Origin: Maritimibacter sp.
GTDB lineage: Bacteria; Pseudomonadota; Alphaproteobacteria; Rhodobacterales; Rhodobacteraceae
Direction of reading: 5' to 3'
DNA: 29,026 nt
NCBI GenBank assembly: GCA_003520545.1
Contig: DOUP01000066.1
Location: 1-29,026, forward strand
This document shows, piece by piece, positions 13,561 through 22,099 of this stretch (the stretch's first letter is position 1; every line of letters begins with the position of its first letter). A program made the translations under genes and the position numbers. Below the pieces are notes generated by a model. It did not search any database and was not told where the DNA came from. It saw only the letters and a program-made list of their open reading frames with translations.

Positions 13561-16157
13561 AACTCGTCCCAACCATCATCGTCATGCACGGGGTCCTGAT
13601 TGACCGCGACTGCTGTGTTGATCGTTGAATGCGCTGCGGGTGCAGGCGTCGCCACTGAAAGCGCAGGTTTGGCTTCGACCGACGCCGACACGTGTGGACC
13701 ATCAGAGGTCAAGCTTCCAACGTCGAACCGGCCCATGGTCGTGGCGAGCGTTTCGGCCTCGCGGGTCAAGGCATGGCTCGCGGCCGTGGTTTCTTCGAAC
13801 ATCGCGGCGTTTTGCTGGGTGACCTGGTCGAGTTGATTGACCGCCGCGTTGATCTCGGCAAGCCCGGAACTCTGCTCACGTGAACTCACGGCAATCTCCG
13901 AGACATGCCTGGAGATCTCCGACACGGTGTCCACAATGCCTTTCAAAGCGTCGCCAGCCTGACCGACGAGGTCAACGCCGCGTTTGACCTGCCCGTCGGA
14001 GGAGGCGATCAACGCGTTGATTTCCCGGGCTGCGTCGGAGGACCGCTGGGCGAGCGCGCGGACCTCGGAGGCCACGACGGCAAAACCCCGCCCCGCTTCG
14101 CCGGCCCGCGCAGCTTCCACGCCGGCGTTGAGCGCCAGGAGGTTCGTCTGAAAGGCGATGTCGTCGATCACGCCGGTGATCTTCGAAATCTGGATCGAGC
14201 TCTCCTCTATTTCCCCCATGGCCGACACGGCTTCACGGACGACATCCCCGGACGCTTCGGCATTCGCCCGCGCCTTGTCGACAATTTCGTTGGCATGGCT
14301 CGCGCCATCCGCGGCGGACCGAACGGAACTGGTCAACTCATCGAGCGCCCCGGCGGTTTCCTCCAGCGTGGCCGCCTGTTTCTCGGTCCGCGCCGAAAGA
14401 TCGTCGGCGGCATTGGAAATCTCGGCCGCTTCACCGGTGATCAGGTCCGCGTTCTCGATCACGCCCCGCATCGCTTCCAGCAGCTTGTCCGCCGCGAGAT
14501 TGAAGTCGGTGCGAAGCTGCTCGTAATCCTCCGAGAACCGTTCCTCGATCCGCATCGTCAGGTTCCCCTCCGCAAGGCTTTCCAGCCCCCGCCGCAGACC
14601 ATCCACGACCTTGTCCTGGGCTGCTTTCTGGGCGGCTTTCTGGTCCTCGGCGCGGGCAATACTCTTTTGGAGTTCTGTCACATCGTTGCCGATCAGGATG
14701 GTGCGGAGCAGTTTCCCCTTGGTGTCTTGAACCGGGGTGAAGCCACCCTCGATGATCACTTGATCGCCGTCCTTCTTGAGCAAGTTGAAGCGCCCGTAGA
14801 CAGAGTTCCCGGCCCGCAAACGATCGAAGACCGATCCTCGCTCCACCTCGACTTCCTCGTCGAAGTGGAAGATATCTTCACTGGATCGTGCCGTAAGATC
14901 AGCGAGCGTGTCGTCCAACGCCATCAGGAAGTGCTCGTTTGCGTCGAGCATTCGTCCGTCAATCGCGAACTCAGCTTTCAGTTGGTTGTTCTCGATCGCC
15001 GTTAAGATCGCTTCATTCATGTATTCCTTGGTCTGGTCGGACCATTCCACCACATAGCCAACCAAACTCCCGGCGTCGTCGTTCACTGAATTGATCGTCA
15101 ACCGAAAACGACCGTCTCCGACGGAGATATGCGCGTCATAGGGCAGCGAGGCGGGATCGTTCAGGATGCCACGGACATGTTCCGCCATCGGGCCGGGGTG
15201 AAACCAGTCAAGCGACCGCCCCACCACCTTGTTGGGATCGAACCCCTCGGTGACTTTGCTAAATTCATCTTTGTAGCGCTCCAGGATATCCAGCACCGAA
15301 GCATTCGCCGTCGTGATAGTCAGAGTTTTGTCCGTTAGCATGATCGCTGCGGAAGAATTGTTGAACGCGATGCCGCGGAACTGGTTTTCGAGAGCCATCT
15401 CGGCCCCGGCTTGCAGCCGCTTCTGCAACCCGGCGATCGCTTTTCCGATATCTCCGAGTTCGTCGCCCCGTTTTTCCGTCGCAACCTCGGACTCGTAGTC
15501 ATGATCGGCCACGCGGCGCAGAATTCCGGCGGTCTGGACCATCGGTTTGGTGATCCAGGCGCGCAAGACAAGAACCATGATCGCGATGCCGATCAGGACG
15601 CTGACCGCGGCCACCACCACGACCATGGCCTGCGTTCGCATGGCTTCACGCACGATCGGCGCGGTGGTCCAAGCCGTCACAAGCGCCCCGACGGGTGCGT
15701 CCTTTCCGAGATAGCGCACCGGTATCGCAATGGTAAGACCATTCGCTGAGCTTACGTTCGTGCCAACCTGGATCGCCTCGCGCCCGAGAGCGATCATGTC
15801 GGCTTCCAGGTTGGGCGCCGTTCCTTCGCTGACAAGAAGGTCGCCATCGGCATTCAACGCGACACCTTGAAGCGTCGCCGCATCCTCTTGCGTGGTGAGC
15901 CCGCTAATGTCGGCCCGAAGAGCCTCCGTGTCCGCGAACGCAACCGCACCGGCCAGCGTGTGCGCCTCCAACTCGGAAATCTCCTCCGCCGAATGTTTCA
16001 GTACCTCGGTCAAATGGGTCACGGTCGAATTGGTATAAAGAACCGAAAGGACCGTCGTCAGCGCGGCGGTCATCACGAAAATAATCCCGGTGAGTTTGAG
16101 GAAGATCGAGTTCAGTCGAACGCGCCTGGAGGGCGTAGCTGTATCAGTCTTTGTCAT
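13557..16157 (-). CDS. methyl-accepting chemotaxis protein with periplasmic, PAS and HAMP domains
   Basis: Membrane chemoreceptor of 866 residues. Membrane helix 1 covers about 18-41; a small periplasmic sensor domain covers about 42-172; helix 2 is at about 173-200; a HAMP domain at about 200-250. Two PAS-like domains follow (about 255-380 and 385-500), then a second HAMP-like segment (about 515-560, LESLAEGNLTMRIEERFSED) and a long MCP signalling domain whose hairpin tip is IDDIAFQTNLLALNAGVEAA at 664-683. The C-terminus DGWDEF resembles the xWxxF pentapeptide that tethers CheR or CheB. The start at 16157 (MTKTDT) has an AAGGA site about 12 bases upstream; the in-frame ATG at 16181 would add eight residues. 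It lies between the secreted Cache gene and cheB in one leftward unit. Its ligand is unknown. Confidence 0.92.
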   Translation of the reverse strand: MTKTDTATPSRRVRLNSIFLKLTGIIFVMTAALTTVLSVLYTNSTVTHLTEVLKHSAEEISELEAHTLAGAVAFADTEALRADISGLTTQEDAATLQGVALNADGDLLVSEGTAPNLEADMIALGREAIQVGTNVSSANGLTIAIPVRYLGKDAPVGALVTAWTTAPIVREAMRTQAMVVVVAAVSVLIGIAIMVLVLRAWITKPMVQTAGILRRVADHDYESEVATEKRGDELGDIGKAIAGLQKRLQAGAEMALENQFRGIAFNNSSAAIMLTDKTLTITTANASVLDILERYKDEFSKVTEGFDPNKVVGRSLDWFHPGPMAEHVRGILNDPASLPYDAHISVGDGRFRLTINSVNDDAGSLVGYVVEWSDQTKEYMNEAILTAIENNQLKAEFAIDGRMLDANEHFLMALDDTLADLTARSSEDIFHFDEEVEVERGSVFDRLRAGNSVYGRFNLLKKDGDQVIIEGGFTPVQDTKGKLLRTILIGNDVTELQKSIARAEDQKAAQKAAQDKVVDGLRRGLESLAEGNLTMRIEERFSEDYEQLRTDFNLAADKLLEAMRGVIENADLITGEAAEISNAADDLSARTEKQAATLEETAGALDELTSSVRSAADGASHANEIVDKARANAEASGDVVREAVSAMGEIEESSIQISKITGVIDDIAFQTNLLALNAGVEAARAGEAGRGFAVVASEVRALAQRSSDAAREINALIASSDGQVKRGVDLVGQAGDALKGIVDTVSEISRHVSEIAVSSREQSSGLAEINAAVNQLDQVTQQNAAMFEETTAASHALTREAETLATTMGRFDVGSLTSDGPHVSASVEAKPALSVATPAPAAHSTINTAVAVNQDPVHDDDGWDEF

Positions 16158-16202
16158 ATTGAATGTCTTTCCTTGGAACATCTCTCCGGGACCGACGCGC
16201 GC

Positions 16203-16772
16203 TTATTGAAGCGCCGCCGCGTCGATACCAACGGTCATGGCGCCGATCACTTCCCCCGTGTCTGGGTCTGCGATCGCGAAGGAGGCCTGTGCCTGATAGG
16301 TCTGGGTCGACTCGTCTTTTTCGATTTCAGAGAAATGCCGCCCTTCCGGACCGACGCCGAAGGTCGCGTTGAACTTGTCCTCGTCGCCCTGCCAGTAATC
16401 CGAGGTCGCGCCCGATGCAGCGACGTTAAGCCCCCGATTGTCCATGATGAATGCCTCTGTGATCGCTCCATTCTGCGCGGCAACCTGCTCCCGCAAGAAA
16501 GCAGAGGTCGCGTTGTCGACGACCGAAGAAACCGTCGGCATGTCGGTGCTTCCGATCTCGGCACGCCAGGTCGCGTCCAGGGCGTCGATGTCGTCCTGGG
16601 TCAATCCGGCGTGTTCGGCATTCTGAGCCTTGATCGCGTCGATCACGGGCGGGCTCAGCGCCCAGCCCATGACGTTGTCGTCGACAAAGGCGTCAAGTGC
16701 CGCGGCGGCATCTATCGCAAGAACGGGCGTGGCGAGGCCAAGGGCCAGGACGGAGGCGAAAAGGGGCTTCAT
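16203..16772 (-). CDS. secreted stand-alone Cache/PDC-like sensor protein
   Basis: Exported protein of 189 residues with no membrane anchor after its signal peptide (MKPLFASVLALGLATPVLA, cleavage near residue 19). The C-terminal part has the look of a Cache/PDC ligand-binding domain: FIMDNRGLNVAASGATSDYW, then a strand series ending PDTGEVIGAMTVGIDAAAL. The start is supported by AGGAG eight bases upstream; the frame opens nine codons earlier, but those residues would spoil the signal peptide. It precedes the chemoreceptor gene by about 45 bases on the same strand. It may bind a ligand in the periplasm and present it to the receptor, or modulate it. That role is inferred from context, and the Cache assignment is by pattern only. 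Confidence 0.75.
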   Translation of the reverse strand: MKPLFASVLALGLATPVLAIDAAAALDAFVDDNVMGWALSPPVIDAIKAQNAEHAGLTQDDIDALDATWRAEIGSTDMPTVSSVVDNATSAFLREQVAAQNGAITEAFIMDNRGLNVAASGATSDYWQGDEDKFNATFGVGPEGRHFSEIEKDESTQTYQAQASFAIADPDTGEVIGAMTVGIDAAALQ

Positions 16773-17004
16773 GGCAGTACTCCTGATGGTGGGACACATC
16801 CTGAGCGGACGGTCGTCATGGATGCAGTTCTGCCGATGAACCCTAAGGGCACTCCCTTTCCGCGCAGTTAATGCCGGTCCGGGAACAGGGGGTTAGATCG
16901 AAAAAACGTCCTGGGCACGAGGCCGGGCCGTGGTTGACCGGCCATATCTCGTTGATCTGGAGGCAATCAGGACTGTGTGCGCACCGGCAAGGACCGAAAG
17001 ACCG

Positions 17005-17036
17005 GCAAAGAAAAAGGCCGCCCAGAAGGACGGCCC
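17005..17036 (-). terminator. rho-independent terminator of rplM-rpsI
   Basis: On the leftward transcript a GC-rich stem (arms 17016-17023 and 17028-17035, one mismatch, four-base loop) is followed by a run of U (AAAAA at 17011-17015 on the plus strand). It lies about 26 bases past the rpsI stop codon. Confidence 0.8.
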
Positions 17037-17061
17037 AATTCGAATTCGTTGTGCGTTGATC

Positions 17062-17556
17062 TTAACGCTTGGAGAACTGGAAGCTGCGGCGAGCCTTGCG
17101 GCGACCGTATTTCTTCCGTTCCACCACGCGGCTGTCGCGCGTCAGGAAGCCAGCGGCTTTCAGCGCCGGACGCAGGGACGGCTCATAAAGCTGCAAGGCT
17201 TTCGAAATGCCGTGCTTGACGGCGCCAGCCTGACCCGAGAGACCACCGCCGGAAACGGTTGCCATCACGTCGAACTCGCCTTCGACACCAGCAACGGTGA
17301 AGGGCTGAGCCAGGATCATCTGAAGCACCGGGCGCGCGAAATACTTGTTCATTTCACGACCGTTCACGGTGACCTTGCCGGAGCCCGGCTTGATCCACAC
17401 GCGGGCAACGGCGTCTTTACGCTTGCCGGTGGCATAGGCGCGCCCCAGTTCGTCACGAACCGGCTCACGATTGATGGTTTCTTCGATGGCAGGCGCTTCG
17501 CCCGTGCCTTCGACAACCGCGTTCAGCTCATCGAGCGATTTAACTTCTTCAGCCAT
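17062..17556 (-). CDS. rpsI: 30S ribosomal protein S9
   Basis: Small-subunit ribosomal protein (164 residues) whose C-terminal tail contacts P-site tRNA. Landmarks are YATGKRKDAVARVWIKPGSG, GREMNKYFARPVLQ, VSGGGLSGQAGAVKHGISKA and the basic tail ending FQFSKR. About 35 acidic residues precede the conserved core, an N-terminal extension common in alpha-proteobacterial S9 and longer than the roughly 130-residue enterobacterial form. It lies two bases after rplM, the usual bacterial pairing, and is followed by a terminator. Confidence 0.97.
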   Translation of the reverse strand: MAEEVKSLDELNAVVEGTGEAPAIEETINREPVRDELGRAYATGKRKDAVARVWIKPGSGKVTVNGREMNKYFARPVLQMILAQPFTVAGVEGEFDVMATVSGGGLSGQAGAVKHGISKALQLYEPSLRPALKAAGFLTRDSRVVERKKYGRRKARRSFQFSKR

Positions 17557-17558
17557 GA

Positions 17559-18023
17559 TCAGCCCTCACGCGTGTTTTTCTTGTTCATGGATTTGACGTC
17601 CAGCACTTCGGGCTTCTGAGCCTCGTGACCGTGCTCGGCGCCTGCGTAGACCCGCAGGTTCGTCATCTGCTGGCGGCTCAGGCGGTTGCCCGGCAGCATC
17701 CGCTTGACGGCCTGCATGACGATACGCTCGGGATGCGCACCTTCAAGGATCTGGCCAGCAGTGCGGGACTTGATGCCGCCCGGATACCCGGTGTGCCAGT
17801 AGTGGATCTTGTCCGTGCGTTTCTTGCCGGTCATCTGGACCTTGTCCGCGTTGATCACGATGACATTGTCACCGCAATCCATGTTCGGCGTGAAGGACGG
17901 CTTGTGCTTGCCACGCAGACGCATGGCGACGATCGAGGCGAGACGGCCCAGCACGACGCCTTCGGCATCGATGATGATCCATTTCTTCTCGATATCTGCA
18001 GGGGTTGCAGAAAAGGTTTTCAT
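17559..18023 (-). CDS. rplM: 50S ribosomal protein L13
   Basis: Large-subunit ribosomal protein (154 residues). Recognised from WIIIDAEGVVLGRLASIVAM, LRGKHKPSFTPNMDCGD, the HYWHTGYPGGIKSRTA block and VKRMLPGNRLSRQQM. Length and start are normal for alpha-proteobacteria. It is the first gene of the rplM-rpsI operon; a promoter lies about 40 bases upstream. Confidence 0.97.
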   Translation of the reverse strand: MKTFSATPADIEKKWIIIDAEGVVLGRLASIVAMRLRGKHKPSFTPNMDCGDNVIVINADKVQMTGKKRTDKIHYWHTGYPGGIKSRTAGQILEGAHPERIVMQAVKRMLPGNRLSRQQMTNLRVYAGAEHGHEAQKPEVLDVKSMNKKNTREG

Positions 18024-18057
18024 GGTGTTCGGCCCTTAATGGGTTTCGGATGGCGCG

Positions 18058-18085
18058 GTTCTAATGGTTTTACGCGGCCAGTCAA
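18058..18085 (-). promoter_or_regulatory. predicted promoter of rplM-rpsI
   Basis: On the minus strand TTGACT (18085-18080), a 16-base spacer and TAGAAC (18063-18058) form a reasonable housekeeping promoter. Transcription would start about 30 bases before the rplM ATG. Confidence 0.5.
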
Positions 18086-18164
18086 GCGCATAAGGTAAGG
18101 GAAAATCGCGCCAAAACAACGCCTTATGTTTTCGGTATTATTTTACCCCACACATTCGGGCGCT

Positions 18165-18803
18165 TTAGGCACGCGCGCCCTGCCCCAGCCCCAAAATCGC
18201 GCGTGCATCTTGCGATTGGCTCAGGACAGAATGGAAGTCGACGATGCGCCGTTTCGACTGGTCCGACCCGGTCGCCGTAAGCAGCCGCCCCAGGTCGCCA
18301 CCCAGATCGAAGCTTCTTTCCTGCATCGCCCGGATGGCCAGAACATATTCCGCCTTGCGCGGCGTTCTTACCGATCCGGAGCGGACAAAGGACAACAGCG
18401 CGCGCTCGTCGGCCAGCTCCAGAACCTGCGGGACGACCGATTGCTGCGCATGACGCGAAAACCGTTCCAGCATCATCCCGTCGATCTCAGGCTCCTTGAA
18501 GTCCAGTGACCCAATGCGCCGACCCGGCGACACGGCCGACGACCGGGTCACGCCGTGGGTTTGCCATGGCCGGTAGTCACGACCCTGCCCAAGTGCCACA
18601 AGCCGTTCGACGGGTTCCCAGACCACATGGGCGATCGGGACGACGCGGACCCGATTGGCCCGCAATTGGATCTGAAGTCCGACCCCGCCCAGCATATCCT
18701 CGTTCATCCGCCACACAGCCAGATTGCGCCGCAGCCGGGACATCCCGAGCGCGACCATTTGGCCCGTGCAGGCTTCGAGAACCGCTTTTGTATGTTCTTT
18801 CAT
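18165..18803 (-). CDS. conserved-looking protein of unknown function
   Basis: I do not recognise this 212-residue protein. It has no signal peptide or membrane segment and is rather basic in its first half. Segments of alternating hydrophobic pattern (VGLQIQLRANRVRVVPIAHVV at about 41-61) suggest a beta-rich N-terminal part. A helical C-terminal part follows, with ELADERALLSFVRSGS and KAEYVLAIRAMQERSFDL. The tail is Gly/Ala-rich. Codon use is like its neighbours and there is no competing frame of equal quality, so it is likely a real gene. It is transcribed alone, upstream of the ribosomal operon and downstream of a transporter gene. Confidence 0.65.
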   Translation of the reverse strand: MKEHTKAVLEACTGQMVALGMSRLRRNLAVWRMNEDMLGGVGLQIQLRANRVRVVPIAHVVWEPVERLVALGQGRDYRPWQTHGVTRSSAVSPGRRIGSLDFKEPEIDGMMLERFSRHAQQSVVPQVLELADERALLSFVRSGSVRTPRKAEYVLAIRAMQERSFDLGGDLGRLLTATGSDQSKRRIVDFHSVLSQSQDARAILGLGQGARA

Positions 18804-19008
18804 CGATTTGTGGATCGTTCCTGGCCCAAGGTCATTCTAGACCTGAAACGTCCCGATGGGTCAGAAAAACACTGTTTTCGAGCAATTACCCGCCGGTTTG
18901 TCCCGTCCAGGTGGACAATGCGCCCCCTTGGGCCGGCACGTTGTGGGATCCGGGACGCGTTTGTCCTCTGGGAGAAGCCAAACACCCGCGCCCCAAGCGA
19001 ATCCCCCG

Positions 19009-19986
19009 TCATTCGGGACGACAGATTTCTCCGGCCACGATGGCGCGCAACGTGCGGAAAGTCAGGCCAAGCACGACCACCGCCAACAACGCCAGCACCA
19101 CCATGCCGATCGTCTGGTGCATCATGGAGCCTTCGATCCGTGCGAACAGGAGCGACGCGATAGACAGCGCGGCCAGCGGGAACGAGAGCGCCCACCAACT
19201 CAGGGCAAAGGGCATACGGGCGAGGCGCGGCACCTGGGCGACAACGAGCGCTCCGAACAGGTAGGCTATCGAGATCAGCGCGCGTGCAAAGCCGTCAACC
19301 ACCCCGTTCATCCCGACATAAGCCACGAAGGCGACCGAGGGCGGTGCAATCAGGATCACCATGGTGGGAAACAACCGCGCCGGAATCGGATCGTGGAAGA
19401 TCAGCCGGTTCATCACCAGCGTCAGAAGCACGCCCCAGAACATGAGACCCACCGAGAAGAACAGCCACGAGGTCTCGATATATCCCATCCGCGCTCCGGC
19501 GACCGGAACGATCACGTTGCCAACCGCCGGGATGAACCAGGCGGGCGTCAGATGGCCCACCTCAAAAGACCGATGGCTGAGCCAGCCCGTGACGACGGCA
19601 ATGGTCAGCACGCCCTGCCCGACCGTCGCGATGGTCCAGACCCACTCGGCGACGAAGGCGTAGTTGCTCTGCATCGCGGTGGCGAGCAAGAGGAGCGAAA
19701 TCGTAATGGTCGGGAAAAACGCCAGTTTGACGGGATGGTTCCACTCTTCGATGACCGCCTGCGGATAGCGCAGGATCTTGGCGAAGTAGATCGCCGCCAC
19801 CACGGCCAGGACCGACACCGAGACCCAGAACATCGCCGAGGCAAGTGCTTCGGCCCAGGCAACGACGGTTCGGGCAGAATGAAGCGCAAGCGTGCCGCCG
19901 AGAAGCCCCATGACAACGGCGAAAAACGTGACGGGAAAGTGCTCCAGTCGGCTGAAGCCTGTCTCTTCGGTCTGTGTGTCCGTCAT
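19009..19986 (-). CDS. TDT/SLAC1-family membrane transporter (TehA-like)
   Basis: Integral membrane protein of 325 residues with about ten hydrophobic helices, matching the tellurite-resistance/dicarboxylate transporter family, which includes TehA and SLAC1-type anion channels. Supporting patterns are RLEHFPVTFFAVVMGLLGGTLA at the N-terminus, HLTPAWFIPAVGNVIVPVAG in the middle and SWWALSFPLAALSIA near the end. The start at 19986 has a GGAGGGG ribosome site; the frame opens 22 codons earlier but those residues are polar and atypical. Substrate is probably an anion or C4-dicarboxylate, which the sequence does not settle. Confidence 0.85.
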   Translation of the reverse strand: MTDTQTEETGFSRLEHFPVTFFAVVMGLLGGTLALHSARTVVAWAEALASAMFWVSVSVLAVVAAIYFAKILRYPQAVIEEWNHPVKLAFFPTITISLLLLATAMQSNYAFVAEWVWTIATVGQGVLTIAVVTGWLSHRSFEVGHLTPAWFIPAVGNVIVPVAGARMGYIETSWLFFSVGLMFWGVLLTLVMNRLIFHDPIPARLFPTMVILIAPPSVAFVAYVGMNGVVDGFARALISIAYLFGALVVAQVPRLARMPFALSWWALSFPLAALSIASLLFARIEGSMMHQTIGMVVLALLAVVVLGLTFRTLRAIVAGEICRPE

Positions 19987-20058
19987 CCGCCCCTCCAAAG
20001 CCGTTGATCCATCCTGCCTCCTTGCTATCGCCGCTGCAATGTTCCGGGTCAACGAGGC

Positions 20059-20481
20059 TTATTGTCCGGGCGGGATGGAATAGGTCATGGAGGCGCGGGC
20101 GACCGGCCGGTCGTCTCCTTCGGAGAAAATCAGCACGTCGCCGACGGCGAGCACTTTGCCGAGCTTGAGCAAGCGGGTCTCAGAACGCAGATTCGCGCCC
20201 GATGTCGGTTTGCGCATGAAATCCATCGAGATATTGGTGGTCACCGCCAGCGCCTTGGGCCCGATCATCGCAAGCGTCGCGAGATAGACCGACACGTCCG
20301 CGAGGGCGAACATCGTCGGGCCGGACACCGTGCCGCCCGGTCGAAGATGCTTGTCATCCACGTTCAAACGAATGGTGGCGTGCATCGGGGCAACGTCCAG
20401 AACCTCGAAATCATCCGAGACCTGCGGGAACTGCTCGTTCATGAAAGCGTTCAGCTCGTCCAGCGTCATTTTGAGCTGCAT
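20059..20481 (-). CDS. PaaI-type hotdog-fold thioesterase
   Basis: Cytoplasmic acyl-CoA thioesterase-like protein of 140 residues. The hotdog core is visible: LRPGGTVSGPTMFALADVSV at about 61-80, corresponding to the long central helix with its acidic residue, then TTNISMDFMRKPT. GGGAGGA upstream fixes the start at 20481; an upstream extension exists but lacks similarity. It is divergent from the enoyl-CoA hydratase-like gene, with about 56 bases between the two start codons, suggesting joint control of acyl-CoA metabolism. Confidence 0.85.
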   Translation of the reverse strand: MQLKMTLDELNAFMNEQFPQVSDDFEVLDVAPMHATIRLNVDDKHLRPGGTVSGPTMFALADVSVYLATLAMIGPKALAVTTNISMDFMRKPTSGANLRSETRLLKLGKVLAVGDVLIFSEGDDRPVARASMTYSIPPGQ

Positions 20482-20537
20482 CTTTATCCTCCCTGATTTG
20501 ACCTCTATCGTTTGCCCAAGACATGAAGGAGGACAAG

Positions 20538-21335
20538 ATGTCGGAGCTTCTGATCCGCGAGGACGCGGCGTCAATCACCACGTTGACCATGAATAACCCG
20601 GGCGCACTCAATGCGCTGTCAGACGATATGCTGGCGGCCTTGAAACGGACCTTTACCGATCTGATGCAGGACACCGGCACCAAGGCGGTTGTTCTCAAGG
20701 GGGAGGGAAAAGCCTTCTGCGCCGGACACGATCTCAAGGAAATGCAGGCCGGGCGTCAGGCCGAGGATGGGGGCGCGGCCTACTTCCAAGACCTTTTCTC
20801 CCGCTGCGGCGAGGTCATGCAGTTGATCCCGAAGCTCCCGATGCCGGTGATCGCGCAGGTCCATGGTATCGCGACCGCGGCGGGCTGCCAGTTGGTCGCC
20901 TCCTGCGACATGGCCGTGGCGGCCGAAGGCACGCGCTTTGGCGTCAACGGGGTGAACATCGGCCTCTTTTGCTCGACCCCGATGGTGGCGCTCAGCCGCA
21001 ACGTGCCGCGCAAACAGGCGTTCGAGATGCTGACCACCGGCGAATTCATCGACGCCACCCGCGCCCGAGATATCGGGTTGGTGAACCGCGTGGTCGCGCC
21101 TGACGCGTTGGGCGATGAAACCCGGTCGCTCGCCAAGACCGTGGCCAGCAAGCTCGCCTCTGCCGTGCGGATCGGGAAGGAAGCCTTCTACGAGCAGGTC
21201 CAGATGCCGCTGGACGCGGCCTATGACTATACCGGACAGGTCATGGCGGCGAACATGATGAACGCTGACACCTCCGAAGGTATTCAGGCCTTCATCGAGA
21301 AGAGACCCCCCAGTTGGTCAAACGAAGAGGGCTGA
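20538..21335 (+). CDS. enoyl-CoA hydratase/isomerase family protein (ECHDC3-like)
   Basis: Crotonase-fold protein of 265 residues acting on acyl-CoA substrates. The two oxyanion-hole regions are AFCAGHDLKEM and HGIATAAGCQLVASCDMAVA. The phrase CSTPMVALSRNVPRKQAFEM is characteristic of the ECHDC3-like subgroup, whose true reaction is poorly known. The start at 20538 follows AAGGAGG at ideal spacing; an ATG at 20523 lies before that site and is unlikely. It is divergent from the thioesterase gene. Confidence 0.9.
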   Translation: MSELLIREDAASITTLTMNNPGALNALSDDMLAALKRTFTDLMQDTGTKAVVLKGEGKAFCAGHDLKEMQAGRQAEDGGAAYFQDLFSRCGEVMQLIPKLPMPVIAQVHGIATAAGCQLVASCDMAVAAEGTRFGVNGVNIGLFCSTPMVALSRNVPRKQAFEMLTTGEFIDATRARDIGLVNRVVAPDALGDETRSLAKTVASKLASAVRIGKEAFYEQVQMPLDAAYDYTGQVMAANMMNADTSEGIQAFIEKRPPSWSNEEG

Positions 21336-21425
21336 CCTACGCCACGAACCGACAGCCCAACAGATCGCTTTCCTTCGCGCCACCGCCCGCGTAGCCTCGG
21401 GACAGGCGAATGACGGGGGAAAACG

Positions 21426-21740
21426 ATGCGCGCGGTTGAAGTTCAGATCACCTTTCCCAGCGAGGACCTGGCCGAAGCGACCGGGGCGGCGTTGGTCGAT
21501 ATCCGGCTCGCCGCCTGTGGCCAAGTCACGCCGATCACTTCGGTCTACCGTTGGAAAGGGACAATTGAGAAAGGCACGGAATGGCTTTTGACATTGAAGA
21601 CCGTTGAGGATTGCGTGCATGGCATCGAAACCCATGTGCGCGACAGCCATCCCTACGATGTCCCACAGATCACCGCCCTTCCCGTGATCGGTGGTTCGAA
21701 AGACTACATCGACTGGATTGTCGAAAGCGTGGAGGCCTGA
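21426..21740 (+). CDS. cutA: divalent-cation tolerance protein CutA
   Basis: Small trimeric cytoplasmic protein (104 residues) of the CutA1 family, linked to copper and other divalent metal tolerance, with an uncertain mechanism. Family blocks visible are VDIRLAACGQVTPITSVYRW, the acidic/aromatic EWLLTLKT and HPYDVPQITALPV, followed by YIDWI at the C-terminus. A GGGGGA site precedes the ATG. The stop overlaps the next start (TGATG), so it is coupled to an SMR transporter gene. Confidence 0.94.
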   Translation: MRAVEVQITFPSEDLAEATGAALVDIRLAACGQVTPITSVYRWKGTIEKGTEWLLTLKTVEDCVHGIETHVRDSHPYDVPQITALPVIGGSKDYIDWIVESVEA

Positions 21741-22069
21741 TGCCCTACCTGATCCTTTTCCTCGCCGTCGCCTTTGAGACCATCGGCACCACCGCCTTGC
21801 AAGCCAGTCAGCAGTTCACGCGCCTGGTTCCCTCCCTCGTGGTCGTCGTCGCCTACGGCGTTTCCTTCGCATTGCTCGGCTGGGCGCTCAAGTTCCTGCC
21901 GGTCGGCGTGGCTTATGCCATCTGGTCGGGCCTCGGAATCGTCCTGATCGCTGTCATCGCGTTCCTGGTCTTTGGCCAGAAACTGGACATCGCGGCGCTG
22001 GGCGGCATGGGGATGATCCTGGCCGGCATTCTCGTCATCCACCTGTTCTCCAACACGACGACGCATTGA
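21740..22069 (+). CDS. small multidrug resistance (SMR/EmrE-like) transporter
   Basis: Proton-coupled exporter of 109 residues with four membrane helices. The essential membrane glutamate is E13 in AVAFETIGTTALQAS. VAYAIWSGLGIVLIAVI and the final helix with LAGILVIHLFS are typical of SMR proteins. The start is set by overlap with cutA (TGATG). It may export quaternary cations or polyamines; the exact subclass is not settled. Confidence 0.92.
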   Translation: MPYLILFLAVAFETIGTTALQASQQFTRLVPSLVVVVAYGVSFALLGWALKFLPVGVAYAIWSGLGIVLIAVIAFLVFGQKLDIAALGGMGMILAGILVIHLFSNTTTH

Positions 22070-22099
22070 CGAGGACCACAGGACGCGGCACGATAGGTC

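Noticed and set aside
13905..15005. Plus-strand open frame of 366 codons opposite the chemoreceptor
   Set aside because: Antisense to the conserved MCP signalling domain; no protein-like pattern.
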